Shown here one piece after another: positions 53,027 to 55,943 of a stretch of 55,943 nt of DNA; the stretch's first letter is position 1, and each line of letters opens with the position of its first letter. The notes under the pieces are model-generated. The model made no database searches. It worked only from the letters and a program-made list of their open reading frames with translations, and was not told where the DNA came from. Origin of the DNA: a bacterium (lineage in GTDB: Bacteria > Bacillota > Clostridia > Lachnospirales > Lachnospiraceae); assembly GCA_023667365.1 (NCBI GenBank), contig JAMPAG010000009.1, forward strand, positions 1-55,943. The letters run 5' to 3'. A program made the translations under genes and the position numbers.

Positions 53027-54001
53027 ATGGCGAATCAGATCAAGACAATCGGTGTATTGACGAGCGGCGGGGATGCGCCCGGTATGAATGCGGCGATCCG
53101 TTCCGTTGTGAGAAAGGCGCTGGCGAACGGCGTTTCAGTGAAAGGGATCAAAAAGGGGTATCAGGGACTTTTGAACGAGGAGATCGTCGATATGGACCGG
53201 CACTCGGTGTCGGATATTATCCAGCGCGGCGGAACGATCCTCGGCACGGCGCGCTGCTCTGAGTTCAAGACGGAGGAAGGGCAGGCAAAGGGCGCGGAAA
53301 TGTGCCGTAAACACGGGATCGACGGACTGGTCGTGATCGGCGGGGACGGTTCGTACCGCGGCGCACAGGCACTTGCGCGCAACGGGATCAATACCGTGGG
53401 ACTTCCCGGAACGATCGACTTAGACATTGCCTGCACGGATTATACGATCGGTTTTGACACGGCGGTCAATACGGCGATGAGCGCGATCGATAAGGTGCGG
53501 GATACTTCTTCTTCCCATGAGCGGTGCAGTATCATAGAGGTCATGGGACGCAACGCGGGCTATATCGCACTGTGGTGCGGCGTTGCGAACGGCGCGGAGG
53601 ATATTCTGATCCCTGAGAAATACGATTATAACGAGCAGAATATCATCAATAATATTATCGCGAACAGAAAGCGCGGAAAGACGCACCACATCATCATCAA
53701 TGCGGAGGGCATCGGACATTCCACGTCCATGGCAAGACGTATCGAGGCGGCGACGGGGATTGAGACGAGGGCGACGATCTTAGGCTACATGCAGCGCGGC
53801 GGCAATCCGACCTGCAAGGATCGTTTTTATGCGTCGGTGATGGGCGCTTATGCGGCGGATATTCTCTGTCAGGGCAAGACCAACCGCGTTGTCGGTTATA
53901 GGAACGGAGAGTTTCAGGATTTTGACATTGAGGAAGCGCTGGCGATGACGAAGGATATTTCCGAGTACCAGTATGAGGTGAGCCGTGTGCTCGCGCAGTG
54001 A
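53027..54001 (+). CDS. pfkA: ATP-dependent 6-phosphofructokinase
   Basis: 324 residues. The nucleotide site is VLTSGGDAPGMNAAIR and VVIGGDGSYRGA, the small Gly after GGD fitting ATP rather than PPi. The catalytic loop is PGTIDLDIACTDYTIGFDTA: T, D and D are kept, but the usual Asn of TIDND is Leu. MGRNAGYIAL and LGYMQRGGNPTCKDR bind fructose-6-phosphate. A 59-base gap after dnaE makes cotranscription likely. Confidence 0.96.
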   Translation: MANQIKTIGVLTSGGDAPGMNAAIRSVVRKALANGVSVKGIKKGYQGLLNEEIVDMDRHSVSDIIQRGGTILGTARCSEFKTEEGQAKGAEMCRKHGIDGLVVIGGDGSYRGAQALARNGINTVGLPGTIDLDIACTDYTIGFDTAVNTAMSAIDKVRDTSSSHERCSIIEVMGRNAGYIALWCGVANGAEDILIPEKYDYNEQNIINNIIANRKRGKTHHIIINAEGIGHSTSMARRIEAATGIETRATILGYMQRGGNPTCKDRFYASVMGAYAADILCQGKTNRVVGYRNGEFQDFDIEEALAMTKDISEYQYEVSRVLAQ

Positions 54002-54051
54002 CGCAGGGACAGCCAAAGGGGAATTTTCGGCAGGATAGGAAAGGGGAGCGC

Positions 54052-54858
54052 ATGATCACAAGCGTCTCTAATAGAAAAGTCAAAGAGCTTGTGGAGCTTT
54101 CTGCGAAGCCCAAAGCGCGCACAGAGGCGGATGTCTTTCTGGCGGAGGGGCGCAAGCTGTTTATGGAAGCGCCGGCTGACCGTATTGCGGAGGTGTACGT
54201 GGAGGAAGCCTGTTATCGCGGGGCGGATGGCGCCATGAGGGAAAAACTGGACGCGCTTCCCGTTGAACTTGTGAGCAGTGAGGTGTTCCGCAAGATCAGC
54301 GATACCAAAACGCCGCAGGGCGTTTTGAGCGTGGTCAGACAGTCACATTATCAATTACATATGTTATTGAAAGGAACGGGCGGCGAAACACCGCTGTTTC
54401 TTGTTTTAGAGCGGATACAGGATCCGGGAAATCTGGGCACGATGTTCCGGACGGCGGAGGGCGCGGGGATAACGGGTGTGATCCTGACGCGGGATACGGC
54501 GGATCTTTACAGCCCGAAGACGATCCGTTCCACGATGGGTTCCGTGTACCGGGTGCCGTTTGTCGTGGCGGAGGATTTAGCGGAGGCGCTGGAAGAGCTT
54601 GCGGCGGCGGGCGTGCATACCTACGCGGCTTGTCCGGCGGAGGGGGCGTATGTCTATGATACGCCGGATTACCGGGAACCGTGTGCTTTTTTGATCGGAA
54701 ATGAGGGAAACGGACTGCGGGAGGAGACGGTGAAGTGCGCGCAGTCCTGTATCACGATCCCGATGGCGGGACAGGTGGAATCCCTGAACGCGGCAATGGC
54801 GGCAGGAATCCTGATGTATGAGGCGGCGCGCCAGCGGCGCGGCGTGCGGACGCGGTGA
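54052..54858 (+). CDS. SpoU/TrmH-family RNA 2'-O-methyltransferase
   Basis: 268 residues from ATG 54052 (AAAGGGGAGCG upstream). The N-terminal substrate-binding domain (VSNRKVKELVELSAKPKARTEADVFLAEG) resembles L30e-like SpoU_sub_bind. The C-terminal trefoil-knot SPOUT domain has LVLERIQDPGNLGTMFRTAEGAG, FLIGNEGNGLR and ITIPMAGQVESLNAAMAAGI. The target is an rRNA or tRNA ribose; which one is unknown. Coupled to pfkA by 50 bases. Its stop is in a 38-bp repeat. Confidence 0.93.
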   Translation: MITSVSNRKVKELVELSAKPKARTEADVFLAEGRKLFMEAPADRIAEVYVEEACYRGADGAMREKLDALPVELVSSEVFRKISDTKTPQGVLSVVRQSHYQLHMLLKGTGGETPLFLVLERIQDPGNLGTMFRTAEGAGITGVILTRDTADLYSPKTIRSTMGSVYRVPFVVAEDLAEALEELAAAGVHTYAACPAEGAYVYDTPDYREPCAFLIGNEGNGLREETVKCAQSCITIPMAGQVESLNAAMAAGILMYEAARQRRGVRTR

Positions 54859-54917
54859 AAGACAGGAGAAAACGGCGGAGCGTGCGGATGCGGCGGCAGG
54901 CAGGAGAAAACGGCGCG
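54842..54917 (+). repeat. 38-bp tandem duplication across the methyltransferase stop
   Basis: Unit 1 (54842-54879) and unit 2 (54880-54917) share GCGTGCGGAYGCGG and RCAGGAGAAAACGGCG. The TGA stop (54856-54858) is in unit 1 and changed to CGG in unit 2. Confidence 0.8.
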
Positions 54918-54936
54918 GCGGAAGGAGACAGAACAT

Positions 54937-55731
54937 ATGAAAATCGGTTTTATCGGACTTGGCAATATGGCGAAGGCAATGATCGGCGGTATGCTGGAAA
55001 AGCAGGTGGTTACGCCGGAGGCGTTGATCGGCTCGGCGGCAAGCGCCAAGACGATCGGGGAGGCGTCGCAGCGGTTCGGGATGGAGACAACGCTTGACAA
55101 CTGCCGTGTGGCGGCGGAGGCGGACGTGCTTTTTCTGGCGGTCAAGCCGCAGATGTTTCCACAGGTGATCGCGCAGGTGAAGGACTGTGTTAATGAAAAA
55201 ACACTTGTTATTTCCATTGCGGCAGGGAAGACGACCGCCTATATCGAGCAGGAATTTGGGAAAACGCTCCGTCTGGCGCGGTGTATGCCCAATACGCCGG
55301 CGCTTGTCGGCGAGGGCTGTACGGGCGTATGTTATCACGGAAACGTGACCGAACAGGATAAGGCGCTGACGCAGACGCTGCTCTCCTCGTTCGGACGCGC
55401 GGTGGAAGTGCCGGAGCGGCTGATGGATACGGTCGGAGCGGTAGCGGGGAGCGCGCCTGCCTATGTGTGCATGTTTGTGGAAGCGATGGCGGACGCCGCG
55501 GTGCTCGGCGGTATGCCGCGGGCGCAGGCGTATGAGTTTGCGGCGCAGACGGTCTTAGGAACGGCGAAGCTGATCCTTGAGACGGGAAAGCATCCCGCAG
55601 AACTGAAAGATATGGTGTGTTCGCCCGGCGGCACGACGATCGAGGGCGTGCGCGTGTTAGAGAGCGCGGGGATGCGGAGCGCGGTCGTGGAGGCGCTGAC
55701 GGCATGTGTGGAGAAGTCGAAGCGCTTGTGA
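54937..55731 (+). CDS. proC: Pyrroline-5-carboxylate reductase
   Basis: 264 residues. The NAD(P)-binding start is IGFIGLGNMAKAMIGG. RCMPNTPALVGEGCTG and VGAVAGSAPAYVCMFVEAMADAAV are the conserved substrate stretches, and the C-terminal SPGGTTIEGV signature is complete. Last step of proline synthesis. AAGGAGA is 9 bases upstream. Likely cotranscribed with the methyltransferase. Confidence 0.96.
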   Translation: MKIGFIGLGNMAKAMIGGMLEKQVVTPEALIGSAASAKTIGEASQRFGMETTLDNCRVAAEADVLFLAVKPQMFPQVIAQVKDCVNEKTLVISIAAGKTTAYIEQEFGKTLRLARCMPNTPALVGEGCTGVCYHGNVTEQDKALTQTLLSSFGRAVEVPERLMDTVGAVAGSAPAYVCMFVEAMADAAVLGGMPRAQAYEFAAQTVLGTAKLILETGKHPAELKDMVCSPGGTTIEGVRVLESAGMRSAVVEALTACVEKSKRL

Positions 55732-55943
55732 GAAGTGTGTGAGACGGTATAGGTAAAGGGGGGCGCCTGATTTTTGCATGAGGAGGGAACGGATTAGAAG
55801 ACTTTTGTAAAAATTGCGGATTGACTTCTGTGTAAATTGGGTAAAATTACCATAAATGGCATAGAAAATGTGTGAAATGTAGACGATGGCAGCCTTGAAA
55901 GGAAAAAATAATTCGCACTAATTCCATAGAAGGAGAGCCTCTT
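55732..55943 (+). promoter_or_regulatory. Leader of a gene beyond the right edge
   Basis: After proC there is TTGACT (about 55823) followed by TAAAAT at a short spacing, a plausible but weak promoter. The window ends with AGAAGGAGAG, a ribosome site whose gene lies outside. Nothing else is seen here. Confidence 0.4.

Overview
The window looks like a chromosomal segment of an anaerobic gut-type Clostridia, most likely Lachnospiraceae. This rests on strong AGGAGG-type ribosome sites, near-consensus TTGACA/TATAAT promoters, an S-box (SAM-I) riboswitch on metK, a small alarmone synthetase, AgrA/AgrC-like regulators, ABC-2 exporters and CheX/HD-GYP signalling genes. Genus assignment is inference. 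No phage, transposase or CRISPR array is visible.

Layout. 1-0.9 kb: tail of an unknown gene, a small lipoprotein gene, and a cluster of double-hairpin terminator repeats. 0.95-12.7 kb: a beta-1,4-galactan utilisation locus. A secreted GH53 galactanase lipoprotein and a GH42 beta-galactosidase are read leftward, divergent from a LacI-type regulator. After an insertion of unrelated genes (GNAT fragment, TetR, AAA/DUF4143 ATPase) comes a rightward operon with an unrecognised 612-residue protein, a 71-residue zinc-ribbon protein and a cytoplasmic GH53. A 17-bp palindrome-rich motif next to the promoters of both arms (5764-5780 and 9367-9383, 16/17 identical) ties the arms into one likely regulon.

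12.8-18.1 kb: a LytTR regulator, a sensor-less AgrC-like kinase and a four-gene ABC-2 exporter. Its first ATPase seems to start at CTG and has a degenerate H-loop. 18.1-28 kb: nitrilase-like hydrolase, a Phd/YefM antitoxin with a truncated RelE-like toxin, a TetR-MMPL-YhgE-like membrane operon, two GNAT acetyltransferases, tRNA-Ala(CGC), a frameshifted AlbA-type regulator and a small leader-like protein. 28-35.5 kb: a CheX-REC fusion, nagA, a PIN-like protein, a GH32 glycosidase, the PLP homeostasis protein and an acyltransferase. 35.6-38 kb: a sugar nucleotidyltransferase and galE, which fit the Leloir step after galactan hydrolysis.

38.5-56 kb: core genes. These include a small alarmone synthetase, a tail-anchored coiled-coil protein, flavin reductase, dinB, a LysM/M23 peptidase, murA, an HD-GYP phosphodiesterase, SAM riboswitch plus metK, dnaE, pfkA, a SpoU-type rRNA methyltransferase and proC.

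Two genome-scale patterns cut across the annotation. (1) A family of dispersed double-hairpin repeats sits at gene 3' ends, with arms GAAGAATYGC/GCRATTCTTC, a GAAAG linker, a second hairpin and a T-run. (2) Short direct duplications repeatedly lie on or around stop codons (tetR, ABC permease, nagA, acyltransferase, rRNA methyltransferase).
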